Part shown: in pieces, positions 44,143-51,614 of the stretch | How positions within the stretch are numbered: the first letter of the stretch is position 1 | Layout: each line of letters opens with the position of its first letter | Assembly: GCF_001613125.1 (NCBI RefSeq) | Contig: NZ_BDBT01000018.1 | Span: 79,600-143,599, forward strand | Reading direction: 5' to 3' | Length of the DNA stretch: 64,000 nt | DNA from: Nocardia shimofusensis NBRC 100134 | Lineage (GTDB): Bacteria > Actinomycetota > Actinomycetes > Mycobacteriales > Mycobacteriaceae | Notes under the pieces: model-generated | Told to the model about the DNA's origin: nothing | Databases searched by the model: none | Seen by the model: only the letters and a program-made list of their open reading frames with translations | Made by a program: the position numbers and the translations under genes

Positions 44143-44178
44143 GAATTCGCCGGCGACGGAACAGCCGCCGGCGAATTC
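44143..44178 (-). promoter_or_regulatory. Perfect 13-bp hairpin in the rtcB leader
   Basis: GAATTCGCCGGCG (44143-44155) and its exact complement (44166-44178) around a 10-nt loop, immediately 5' of the rtcB ribosome-binding site and 40 nt after the rbsK stop. It may be the rbsK terminator, a processing site, or a translational control element. Confidence 0.6.
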
Positions 44179-44218
44179 CACGGTAGGCAGCCCCGGACGA
44201 AAAGGCACTCGAATTTCC

Positions 44219-45118
44219 TCAGTCGAGCAGCGCCTCGATCGCCGCGCGGTCCGGTATGGAGGCGCTCGCGCCGAGCGCGGTCGTCGCCAACGCACCCGCC
44301 GCGCACGCCCGTCGCAACGCCTGGCGCGGGCCTCGGCTCCAGGCGACCGCCAGCGCGCCGGTGAACGCGTCGCCCGCGCCGGTGGTGTCCACGACCTCGA
44401 CCGCCACCCCGGGCACCGTCAGTTCCGAGCCGTCCGGTCCTCGGTGATGCGCACCGTCGGCGCCGAGCGTGGTCACCACGTGCGGGATCCGGTCGAGGAC
44501 CGCACCCACCCGACGCGCCTCGCCACGGTTCACCACCGCGATGTCGACATCGGCCCACAGCTCCTCCGGAAGGTCCCGCACCGGTGAGGGATTGAGCATG
44601 GTGATCGTCGAGTGGGCCCGCGCGTGCCGCAATGCGGCGGCCACCGTCGGCACCGGCAGTTCCAGCTGGCACACCAGCATGTCCGCGTCCGCCACGACGG
44701 CGAGATCGTCCGCGTCGAGCTCGCTCACCGCCGCGTTCGCGCCGCCGACCACGATGATGCTGTTCTCACCGTTCTCCTCGACGACGATGGTCGCGATGCC
44801 GCTCGATCCCTCGACAGTGCGCAGCCGTTCGGTAGCCACTCCGGCCTCGTCGAGCAGCTCGCGCAGCCGCGGCGCGAACACATCCGAGCCGACCGCGCCG
44901 AGAAATCGCACCCGCCCGCCGGACCGGCTCGCCGCGACGGCCTGATTGGCGCCTTTGCCGCCGGGCACGGTGGCGAAATCGCGGCCCGCGATCGTCTCTC
45001 CCGGCACGGGCCGCCGTGTGACGGTGGTCACCAGATCCATGTTCACGCTGCCCAGCACCGCGATGACGGGTGCGTCTCGCGCCTGCTCCGCGCCGATGTC
45101 CATGCCCTGAACGTCCAT
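44219..45118 (-). CDS. rbsK: Ribokinase (PfkB family)
   Basis: Phosphorylates ribose (or a related sugar) with ATP to ribose-5-phosphate. The product is 299 aa. The N-terminal VLGSVNMDLVTTV and GGKGANQAVAASR signatures and the C-terminal DTTGAGDAFTGALA, with the catalytic Asp, are diagnostic of PfkB enzymes. ATG at 45118 was taken; TTG 45130 and ATG 45103 are other in-frame starts and none has a strong box. rbsK also lies between proB and proA in M. tuberculosis (Rv2436). It is divergent from proA over 93 bp. Confidence 0.92.
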   Translation of the reverse strand: MDVQGMDIGAEQARDAPVIAVLGSVNMDLVTTVTRRPVPGETIAGRDFATVPGGKGANQAVAASRSGGRVRFLGAVGSDVFAPRLRELLDEAGVATERLRTVEGSSGIATIVVEENGENSIIVVGGANAAVSELDADDLAVVADADMLVCQLELPVPTVAAALRHARAHSTITMLNPSPVRDLPEELWADVDIAVVNRGEARRVGAVLDRIPHVVTTLGADGAHHRGPDGSELTVPGVAVEVVDTTGAGDAFTGALAVAWSRGPRQALRRACAAGALATTALGASASIPDRAAIEALLD

Positions 45119-45198
45119 GCCGGAACCCAACCACGGACCCGCCGCGCCCGCGGACGATCAGGAGGTGGAGCAGCCGGAAACCCGTTCGTCCCGGTGCG

Positions 45199-45204
45199 TA
45201 GGCT
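45199..45204 (+). promoter_or_regulatory. -10 hexamer TAGGCT, leaderless start of proA
   Basis: TAGGCT then 7 nt then ATG, the same hexamer and spacing as at ndk. Confidence 0.5.
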
Positions 45205-45211
45205 GTACCCC

Positions 45212-46477
45212 ATGACGGTGGAGACGACGGCCGAGTTCGATGTGCGCGAAGCAGTGCACGAGGCCGCGCGTAAGGCCAGGGTGGCCGCGCGCGCCCTCGC
45301 CCAGTTGACCACCGCGCAGAAGAACGACGCCCTGCACGCCGCCGCCGACCTCCTGCTCGCGTCCGCCGAGAAGGTGCTGGCCGCCAATGCCGAGGACATC
45401 GCCGCCGCCGAAGCCGCGGGAACCGAGGCCTCGCTGCTGGACCGGTTGCGGCTGACCGAGGATCGCATCGACGGCATCGCCTCCGGCTTGCGCCAGGTGG
45501 CCGGTCTGCCTGATCCGATCGGTGTCGTCGTGCGCGGTTCGACCCTGCCCAACGGGCTGCAGACCCGGCAGGTCCGGGTGCCGCTCGGTGTGGTCGGCAT
45601 GGTGTACGAAGCGCGCCCCAATGTGACCGTCGACGCCTTCGGTCTGGCCTTGAAGTCCGGCAACGCGGCGCTGCTGCGCGGCTCGTCCTCGGCGGCGAAT
45701 TCCAACGCCGCGCTGGTCGAGATCCTGCGTGAAGCCCTGCGCGGGCAGGGCATTCCCGAGGAATCGGTGCACCTGCTGCCCAGCCACGACCGCTCCAGCG
45801 TGACCCACCTGATCCAGGCGCGGGGCCTGGTCGACGTGGTGATCCCGCGCGGCGGCGCAGGTCTGATCAACGCGGTCGTCCGGGACGCGACGGTGCCCAC
45901 CATCGAAACCGGCACCGGCAACTGCCACGTCTACGTGCACTCCGCCGCCGATCTCGACATGGCCGAGCGCATCCTGATCAATGCCAAGACCCGCAGGCCC
46001 AGCGTGTGCAACGCGGCCGAAACCGTGCTCATCGACCGGGCTGTCGCCGACACCGCGCTGCCCAGGCTCACCGCCGCGCTCGAGGCCGCGGGCGTCACCA
46101 TCCACGGCGACCTGCCCGGCCAGGTGCCCGCCACCGAGACCGACTGGGCCGAGGAGTATTTGACCCTCGACATCGCCATGAAGGTCGTCGACGACCTGGA
46201 CGCCGCCGTCGAGCACATCAACACCTGGGGCACCGGCCACACCGAGGCCATCGTGACCGGTGACCTGGCCGCCGCGGGCGCCTTCACCAGCCGGGTCGAC
46301 GCCGCCGCCGTCATGGTGAACGCCTCCACCGCCTTCACCGACGGCGAGCAGTTCGGTTTCGGCGCCGAGATCGGCATCTCGACGCAGAAACTGCACGCGC
46401 GCGGTCCGATGGCGTTGCCGGAGCTGACCTCGACCAAATGGATCGTGTGGGGCGAGGGCCAGATCAGGCCCGCGTGA
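45212..46477 (+). CDS. proA: Gamma-glutamyl phosphate reductase
   Basis: Second step of proline synthesis: reduces glutamyl-5-phosphate with NADPH to glutamate-5-semialdehyde. The product is 421 aa, with an aldehyde-dehydrogenase fold; the catalytic Cys is in ETGTGNCHVYV, the NADPH-side segment is GMVYEARPNVTVDA, and the C-terminal AEIGISTQKLHARGPM is conserved. The start at 45212 is leaderless. It is followed by the MoxR-VWA pair, the same order as Rv2427c-Rv2425c. Confidence 0.96.
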   Translation: MTVETTAEFDVREAVHEAARKARVAARALAQLTTAQKNDALHAAADLLLASAEKVLAANAEDIAAAEAAGTEASLLDRLRLTEDRIDGIASGLRQVAGLPDPIGVVVRGSTLPNGLQTRQVRVPLGVVGMVYEARPNVTVDAFGLALKSGNAALLRGSSSAANSNAALVEILREALRGQGIPEESVHLLPSHDRSSVTHLIQARGLVDVVIPRGGAGLINAVVRDATVPTIETGTGNCHVYVHSAADLDMAERILINAKTRRPSVCNAAETVLIDRAVADTALPRLTAALEAAGVTIHGDLPGQVPATETDWAEEYLTLDIAMKVVDDLDAAVEHINTWGTGHTEAIVTGDLAAAGAFTSRVDAAAVMVNASTAFTDGEQFGFGAEIGISTQKLHARGPMALPELTSTKWIVWGEGQIRPA

Positions 46478-46534
46478 CGCGGTAGAGATTGCACCGAGCG
46501 CGATCCGTGCGCTCGGACGAGGAAGGACAGACCA

Positions 46535-47425
46535 GTGGCCGACGCACCCCAGGAGCCGATCTTCACCTCGGTCGACGATGTCGTCGAGCGGCTCGCCACC
46601 ACCGGCTACCTGGCCGACAAATCCACGGCCACCTCGGTGTTCCTGGCCGACCGGCTGGGCAAGCCGCTGCTGATCGAAGGCCCGGCCGGTGTCGGCAAGA
46701 CCGAACTGGCCCGCGCCGTCGCGCAGACCTCCGGCGCCGAACTGGTGCGCCTGCAGTGCTACGAGGGTGTCGACGAGGCTCGGGCGCTCTACGAGTGGAA
46801 CCACGCCAAGCAGATCCTGCGCATCCAATCGGCCAATCATTCGGGGGCCGGTGAAAACGATTGGGCCGAAACCAAAGCCGACGTCTTCACCGAGGAATTC
46901 CTGCTCTCCCGCCCGCTGCTGACCGCGATCCGGCGCACCGATCCCACGGTGCTGCTGATCGACGAGACCGACAAGGCCGACGTCGAGATCGAGGGCCTGC
47001 TGCTCGAGGTGCTCAGTGATTTCGCGGTGACCGTCCCGGAGCTGGGCACCATCACCGCCACCCGCAAGCCGTTCGTGGTGCTGACCTCCAACGCCACCAG
47101 GGAGCTGTCGGAGGCCCTCAAACGCCGCTGCCTGTACCTGCACCTGGATTTCCCGGACGAGGAACTCGAGCGCCGTATCCTGGCCAGCCGGGTGCCGGAA
47201 CTCTCGGCCGCGGTCTCGGCGCAGCTGGTGCGCATCGTGCACGTGCTGCGCGGCATGCAGCTCAAGAAGCTGCCCTCGGTCGCCGAGTCCATCGACTGGG
47301 GTCGCACGCTGCTCGCGCTCGGGATGAAGGATCTCGACGATACGACCGTGCGCGCCACGCTCGGTGTCGTGCTCAAGCATCGCAGCGATCACGAACGCGC
47401 GCTGTCCGAGCTGAAACTGGCCTGA
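46535..47425 (+). CDS. MoxR-family AAA+ ATPase
   Basis: A 296-aa AAA+ ATPase. Walker A EGPAGVGKTELA is near residue 48, Walker B is VLLIDETDKAD, sensor I is TSNATREL, and the SEALKRRCLYL arginine segment is present. MoxR proteins act as chaperones with VWA-domain partners to insert cofactors or assemble complexes. GTG 46535 follows GGAAGGA. The VWA gene starts 1 nt after its stop, so the two form a functional pair. The client is unknown (Rv2426c-like). Confidence 0.92.
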   Translation: MADAPQEPIFTSVDDVVERLATTGYLADKSTATSVFLADRLGKPLLIEGPAGVGKTELARAVAQTSGAELVRLQCYEGVDEARALYEWNHAKQILRIQSANHSGAGENDWAETKADVFTEEFLLSRPLLTAIRRTDPTVLLIDETDKADVEIEGLLLEVLSDFAVTVPELGTITATRKPFVVLTSNATRELSEALKRRCLYLHLDFPDEELERRILASRVPELSAAVSAQLVRIVHVLRGMQLKKLPSVAESIDWGRTLLALGMKDLDDTTVRATLGVVLKHRSDHERALSELKLA

Positions 47426-47426
47426 C

Positions 47427-48851
47427 ATGAGCGCCGGATCGTCCCCGCAGACGCCGGTGTCGTTGCGCGCCGAACACGGCATCCCCGGACACCTCGTCGG
47501 CTTCGTCGAGGCGTTGCGGGCGCGCGGCATCCCGGTCGGCCCCTCGGAAACGGTGGACGCGGGCCGCGTCGTGACCGTGCTCGACCTGTTCGACCGCGAG
47601 GTGCTGCGCGAGGGCCTGGCGTGCGCCCTGCTGCGTCGCACCACCCACCGTGCCACCTTCGACGGGCTGTTCGACCTGTGGTTCCCGGTCGCGGTCGGTG
47701 AGCGGGCCGCCGTCGACGAGATCGTGGACATCCCGCGCAAGCCCTCCGGCGAGATCGACATCCCCGCACTGCGGGAGATGCTGGCCGAGATGCTGGCCCA
47801 GCAGGACTCGGACGGGCTCGACCAGATGGCCGCCCAGATGGTCGAGCAGATGGGCCAGTACCAATCCGCGCGCGGCCCGTCGTTCTCGGCCTACCAGGCG
47901 CTCAAGGACGTGCAACCGCAGACATTGCTGGCCAAGATCCTGGCCGGGATGGCACTCGGTCCCGATGCGGGCGAGTTCGAGACCGAGGTCGCCCGGCGCG
48001 CCGCCCGGCAGCGCATCGAGGGATTCCGCGCCAGTGTCGACGCCGAGACCCGCAGGCGGGTGGCCGAGCGGATCGGCAAGGAGCGAGTCGCCAACTACGG
48101 TGTCGCCCGCCAGGCCGAAGATGTGGACTTCCTGCGCGCGTCCGAACGCGAACTCGCCGAACTGCGGCGCGGCACCCAGCGGCTGGCCAGGGTGCTGGCC
48201 TCTCGGCTGGCCGTGCGTCGCAGGCAGCACCGGCGCGGTGAGATCGACCTGCGGCGGACGCTGCGCAAGTCCATGTCCACCGGGGGCGTGCCGATCGATC
48301 TGGTCAACAAGAAGCCCCGCCCGGGACGTCCGGAACTGGTTCTGCTGTGCGATGTCTCGGGTTCGGTGGCCGGCTTCAGCAACTTCACGCTGCTGCTGGT
48401 GAGCGCGTTGCGCGAGCAGTTCTCCCGGGTGCGGATCTTCGCCTTCGTCGACAACACCGACGAGGTGACCCGCTTCTTCGACCCGCATACCCAGCTGGAC
48501 CAGTCGATGACGCGCATCCTCACCGAGGCCGATGTGGTCGGCTTCGACGGGCACTCCGACTACGGCAACGCGCTGCGGTCCTTCGCCGAACAGTTCCCCG
48601 ACGCCGTCACCAGCCGCAGCTCGCTGCTCATTCTCGGTGACGCCCGCACCAACTACCGCGACCCGGCTCTGGGCACCCTGCGGGAACTGGTGGCCACCGC
48701 CAAACACGCGCACTGGCTCAACCCCGAGCCCACCCACAACTGGGGATCGGGCGATTCGGCCGCCGACAAGTACGTCGACGTCATCGAGATGCACGAATGC
48801 CGTTCGGCCAGGCAGCTGACCGAGGTGGTCTCCCGCTTGCTGCCGGTCTGA
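47427..48851 (+). CDS. VWA-domain CoxE-like protein, partner of MoxR
   Basis: A 474-aa protein with a C-terminal von Willebrand A domain: the MIDAS motif DVSGSVAGFSN lies near residue 309 and TNYRDP supplies later metal contacts. The N-terminal ~300 residues are helical and charged, as in CoxE-type proteins. There is no signal peptide or membrane span, so it works in the cytosol with the MoxR ATPase encoded directly upstream. It is equivalent to Rv2425c. The target complex is not known. Confidence 0.9.
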   Translation: MSAGSSPQTPVSLRAEHGIPGHLVGFVEALRARGIPVGPSETVDAGRVVTVLDLFDREVLREGLACALLRRTTHRATFDGLFDLWFPVAVGERAAVDEIVDIPRKPSGEIDIPALREMLAEMLAQQDSDGLDQMAAQMVEQMGQYQSARGPSFSAYQALKDVQPQTLLAKILAGMALGPDAGEFETEVARRAARQRIEGFRASVDAETRRRVAERIGKERVANYGVARQAEDVDFLRASERELAELRRGTQRLARVLASRLAVRRRQHRRGEIDLRRTLRKSMSTGGVPIDLVNKKPRPGRPELVLLCDVSGSVAGFSNFTLLLVSALREQFSRVRIFAFVDNTDEVTRFFDPHTQLDQSMTRILTEADVVGFDGHSDYGNALRSFAEQFPDAVTSRSSLLILGDARTNYRDPALGTLRELVATAKHAHWLNPEPTHNWGSGDSAADKYVDVIEMHECRSARQLTEVVSRLLPV

Positions 48852-49001
48852 TCGCCGCCATGCGCGAGCGGTTAACGGCCGGGGCGGGTCTGTCGATCCT
48901 GTCTCGAACGAGAGATCGCCCGAGCGCGGCGTGGCTTCGCCGTGCCCGCGTTCAGGATTTGTTAAGCGATTCGTTGGGGGAGCCCTCCAGCATTCGCCGC
49001 C

Positions 49002-49853
49002 ATGGGGAGTACGACGCCCGACGGCGTGACATCGACCGACCCGGATCCCGGTCCGGCCGACGAGGCGACCAGGCTCGGGGAACTGGCCGCAGGCAGTCTG
49101 CTGAGTGCGCCCGCGGAGGCCGAGCGGTATCTGCGCGCGGCGCTGGCCGCGGGAACGGGACTTCTGCCGGAGGAGCAGATCGCGCGACTGCACGCGCAAC
49201 TGGTCACGGCGCTCTCCGGTGCGCCCGATCGCGAGGTGGAACTCGCCGAGGTGGCACTCGACGCCGCGCGGCACTGGGAAGAGTTGTCCGGCGACACCGC
49301 CACCCACCTGGTCTTCGTGGCCGCCCGCGCCCTGCACCGCGCGGGCCGTCATACCCGTGCCGCCGAGTTGTTCGCCCGCGGTCTCGCGAAGGCCGCGCCC
49401 TATCCGGTCCCCGAGATGGCGGTGTTGCGCGGTCAGTACGGCCGTTCGCTGCGGTTGCTGAGCGATCATCGCGGGGCGGCTCGGCAATACCTCGCGGCCG
49501 CGCACGCGATCCGCGGGCACGCCGACCAGCGGGAACTACGGGCCGAGCTCACCTGGTCGGCGGCTTCGGCGCTGGATGCCTGTGGAGCCGACGGCCCTGC
49601 CGCGCTCGCCTACCTGCGCGCGGCCGAGCTGTGGGGCGAGCTCGGTCGCATCGGTCCGCGCGCCCGCTGCCTGCGCTCGGCGGCCTGGCTGCGATTCTGG
49701 GCGGCTCCGACCGGTGAACTGCGCAGACCGAGCATCGAGGCGCTGCGCACCCTGCTGGCGGAATTGCAGGAGCGCGCCGAGCTCCAGCCCAGCAGGGAGA
49801 TCGCCAACGAGCTCGATCACACCCGTCGCCAGCTCACCGACATGCTCGACTGA
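49002..49853 (+). CDS. TPR-like helical protein of unknown function
   Basis: A 283-aa, Ala/Leu/Arg-rich all-helical protein with pseudo-repeats of about 35-40 residues (for example AARALHRAGRHTRAAELFARG and AALAYLRAAELWGELGR), as in tetratricopeptide proteins. It is probably a protein-protein interaction scaffold. The ATG at 49002 has no good Shine-Dalgarno box; the preceding 150 bp hold no gene. It precedes nadD by 22 nt, but nadD has its own leaderless promoter. Confidence 0.75.
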   Translation: MGSTTPDGVTSTDPDPGPADEATRLGELAAGSLLSAPAEAERYLRAALAAGTGLLPEEQIARLHAQLVTALSGAPDREVELAEVALDAARHWEELSGDTATHLVFVAARALHRAGRHTRAAELFARGLAKAAPYPVPEMAVLRGQYGRSLRLLSDHRGAARQYLAAAHAIRGHADQRELRAELTWSAASALDACGADGPAALAYLRAAELWGELGRIGPRARCLRSAAWLRFWAAPTGELRRPSIEALRTLLAELQERAELQPSREIANELDHTRRQLTDMLD

Positions 49854-49861
49854 GGTCGCAG

Positions 49862-49867
49862 TAAGCT
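49862..49867 (+). promoter_or_regulatory. -10 hexamer TAAGCT, leaderless start of nadD
   Basis: TAAGCT ends 8 nt before the ATG at 49876, with no ribosome-binding site. Confidence 0.45.
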
Positions 49868-49875
49868 CGCTTCTC

Positions 49876-50517
49876 ATGCACGAGACAGGGGCGGTCCGCC
49901 GCAAGCTGGGCGTGATGGGCGGCACGTTCGATCCGGTCCACCACGGACATCTGGTCGCCGCCAGCGAGGTCGCGCACCGGTTCGAGCTGGACGAAGTGAT
50001 CTTCGTCCCCACCGGCCAGCCGTGGCAGAAGGCGCACAAGACCGTCAGTCCGGCCGAGGACAGGTACCTCATGACGGTCATCGCGACCGCCTCCAACCCG
50101 CGGTTCTCGGTCAGTCGCGCCGACATCGATCGCGGGAAGGTCACCTACACCGTGGACACCCTGCGCGAAATGAAGGCGCAGTATCCGGATGCGCAGCTGT
50201 ACTTCATCACGGGTGCGGACGCACTGGCGAACATCCTGTCGTGGCAGGATTGGGCCGAACTGTTCGAACTGGCCAAGTTCGTCGGGGTGAGCCGTCCGGG
50301 CTACGAACTGAACACCGATCATCTCGAGGAACATCTGCGTGAGCTTCCTGCCGATGCGGTGACGATGCTCGAGATCCCGGCGCTGGCGATCTCCTCGAGC
50401 GAGTGCCGTCGCCGAGCCGCGCAGAGGCGGCCGGTCTGGTACCTCGTCCCGGACGGCGTGGTGCAGTACATATCGAAGCGGCATCTGTACGTGCCGGAGT
50501 CAGCGGAAGGTAGCTGA
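49876..50517 (+). CDS. nadD: Nicotinate-nucleotide adenylyltransferase
   Basis: Joins nicotinate mononucleotide and ATP to deamido-NAD. The product is 213 aa, with GGTFDPVHHGH (nucleotidyl-transferase HxGH motif) at the N-terminus and ISSSECRRR near the C-terminus. rsfS follows after 36 nt, and the run nadD-rsfS-gpgP-octT-degV is transcribed in one direction with tight spacing. Confidence 0.95.
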   Translation: MHETGAVRRKLGVMGGTFDPVHHGHLVAASEVAHRFELDEVIFVPTGQPWQKAHKTVSPAEDRYLMTVIATASNPRFSVSRADIDRGKVTYTVDTLREMKAQYPDAQLYFITGADALANILSWQDWAELFELAKFVGVSRPGYELNTDHLEEHLRELPADAVTMLEIPALAISSSECRRRAAQRRPVWYLVPDGVVQYISKRHLYVPESAEGS

Positions 50518-50553
50518 GTTGAACGAGAACGAGTACCGCTCGGAGGTGAGCGG

Positions 50554-50958
50554 GTGAGCGCGTCCGCCGAAGCGATCGCGATGGCCGAAGTGGCGGCCCG
50601 CGCGGCCGACGAGAAGCTGGCCACCGATGTGGTCGTGCTCGACGTCTCCGAGCAACTGGTGATCACCGACTGCTTCATCATCGCCTCGGCGCCGAACGAG
50701 CGCCAGGTCAACGCCATCGTCGACAACGTCGAGGAGAAGCTGCGCGCGGTCGGGCACCGGCCCGTGCGACGGGAGGGCACCCGCGAGGGTCGCTGGGCGT
50801 TGCTGGACTACGTCGACGTCGTCGTGCACATCCAGCACAACGACGAACGCAATTTCTATGCACTGGAACGGCTGTGGAAGGACTGCCCGGTCCTGCCGGT
50901 CGAGGGTGTCGGAGGGGCGCGGCCGGAGGCGGCCGCCGAGGGAGAAAACGACGCGTGA
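50554..50958 (+). CDS. rsfS: Ribosome silencing factor
   Basis: A 134-aa RsfS/Iojap protein that binds L14 on the 50S subunit and blocks subunit joining during starvation. The core VVVLDVSEQLVITDCFIIASA and the DYVDVVVHI strand with its HI ending are typical. The GTG at 50554 has GGAGGTGAG upstream, and its TGA overlaps the gpgP GTG. A short acidic tail follows the domain. Confidence 0.95.
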   Translation: MSASAEAIAMAEVAARAADEKLATDVVVLDVSEQLVITDCFIIASAPNERQVNAIVDNVEEKLRAVGHRPVRREGTREGRWALLDYVDVVVHIQHNDERNFYALERLWKDCPVLPVEGVGGARPEAAAEGENDA

Positions 50959-51614
50959 ACAAGTACGCCGGCGTCCGCACGCTGATCCTGCTGCGGCACG
51001 GGCAGACGGAGTGGAACGCCTCCGATCGCATGCAAGGCCAGATCGACACCGACCTCACCGAGCTGGGCCGTCGGCAGGCGAAAGAAGCCGCCCGCGAGCT
51101 CGTTTCGCGTAACGCCCTCGCCATCGTGACCTCGGACCTGCGTCGCGCCCACGACACCGCACTCGCGTTCACCGAGCACATCGACGTGCCCATCACCGTG
51201 GACCCGCGCCTGCGCGAGACCCATCTCGGTGACTGGCAGGGACTGACGCACATCGACGTCGATGCGCAGGCCCCGGGCGCGCGGGTGGCATGGCGGCTGG
51301 ACGCCACCTACCGCCCGCCCGGCGGGGAGAGCAAACTCGAGGTCGGCGCGCGAGCGCTGCCCGTGGTCCAGGAGTTGTACAACGAGCGGCAGGATTGGCC
51401 CGGCGGGACTATCATCCTGGTGGCGCACGGCGGGCTGATCGCCGCCTTGACGGCCGCGCTGCTCGAACTGCCGCCGCAGAACTGGCCGATCCTCGGTGGA
51501 CTGGCCAATACCAGCTGGGTGCAACTGAGCAGCCACGGTCCAGGCATCGACCAGCCCGGCTGGCGTCTCGATGTGTGGAACGCAGCGGCGAAGGTAGCAC
51601 CCGATGTCCTCTGA
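50955..51614 (+). CDS. gpgP: Glucosyl-3-phosphoglycerate phosphatase (histidine phosphatase family)
   Basis: A 219-aa histidine phosphatase. The catalytic RHG is at residues 14-16 (His15 phosphorylated), the second Glu/His set is in LRETHLGDWQG, and VAHGG is near residue 158. By position and similarity it matches Rv2419c, which dephosphorylates glucosyl-3-phosphoglycerate to glucosylglycerate, the first building block of methylglucose lipopolysaccharide. GTG 50955 overlaps the rsfS stop, and the octT-like gene overlaps its last 11 nt. General phosphoglycerate-mutase activity is a weaker alternative. Confidence 0.87.
   Translation: MNKYAGVRTLILLRHGQTEWNASDRMQGQIDTDLTELGRRQAKEAARELVSRNALAIVTSDLRRAHDTALAFTEHIDVPITVDPRLRETHLGDWQGLTHIDVDAQAPGARVAWRLDATYRPPGGESKLEVGARALPVVQELYNERQDWPGGTIILVAHGGLIAALTAALLELPPQNWPILGGLANTSWVQLSSHGPGIDQPGWRLDVWNAAAKVAPDVL

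Noticed and set aside
33008..46477. proB and proA as one operon
   Set aside because: They are 11 kb apart with many minus-strand genes between, and proA has its own promoter.
45158..47761. 867-aa minus-strand frame opposite proA and moxR
   Set aside because: Antisense shadow caused by high GC; both plus-strand genes are certain.
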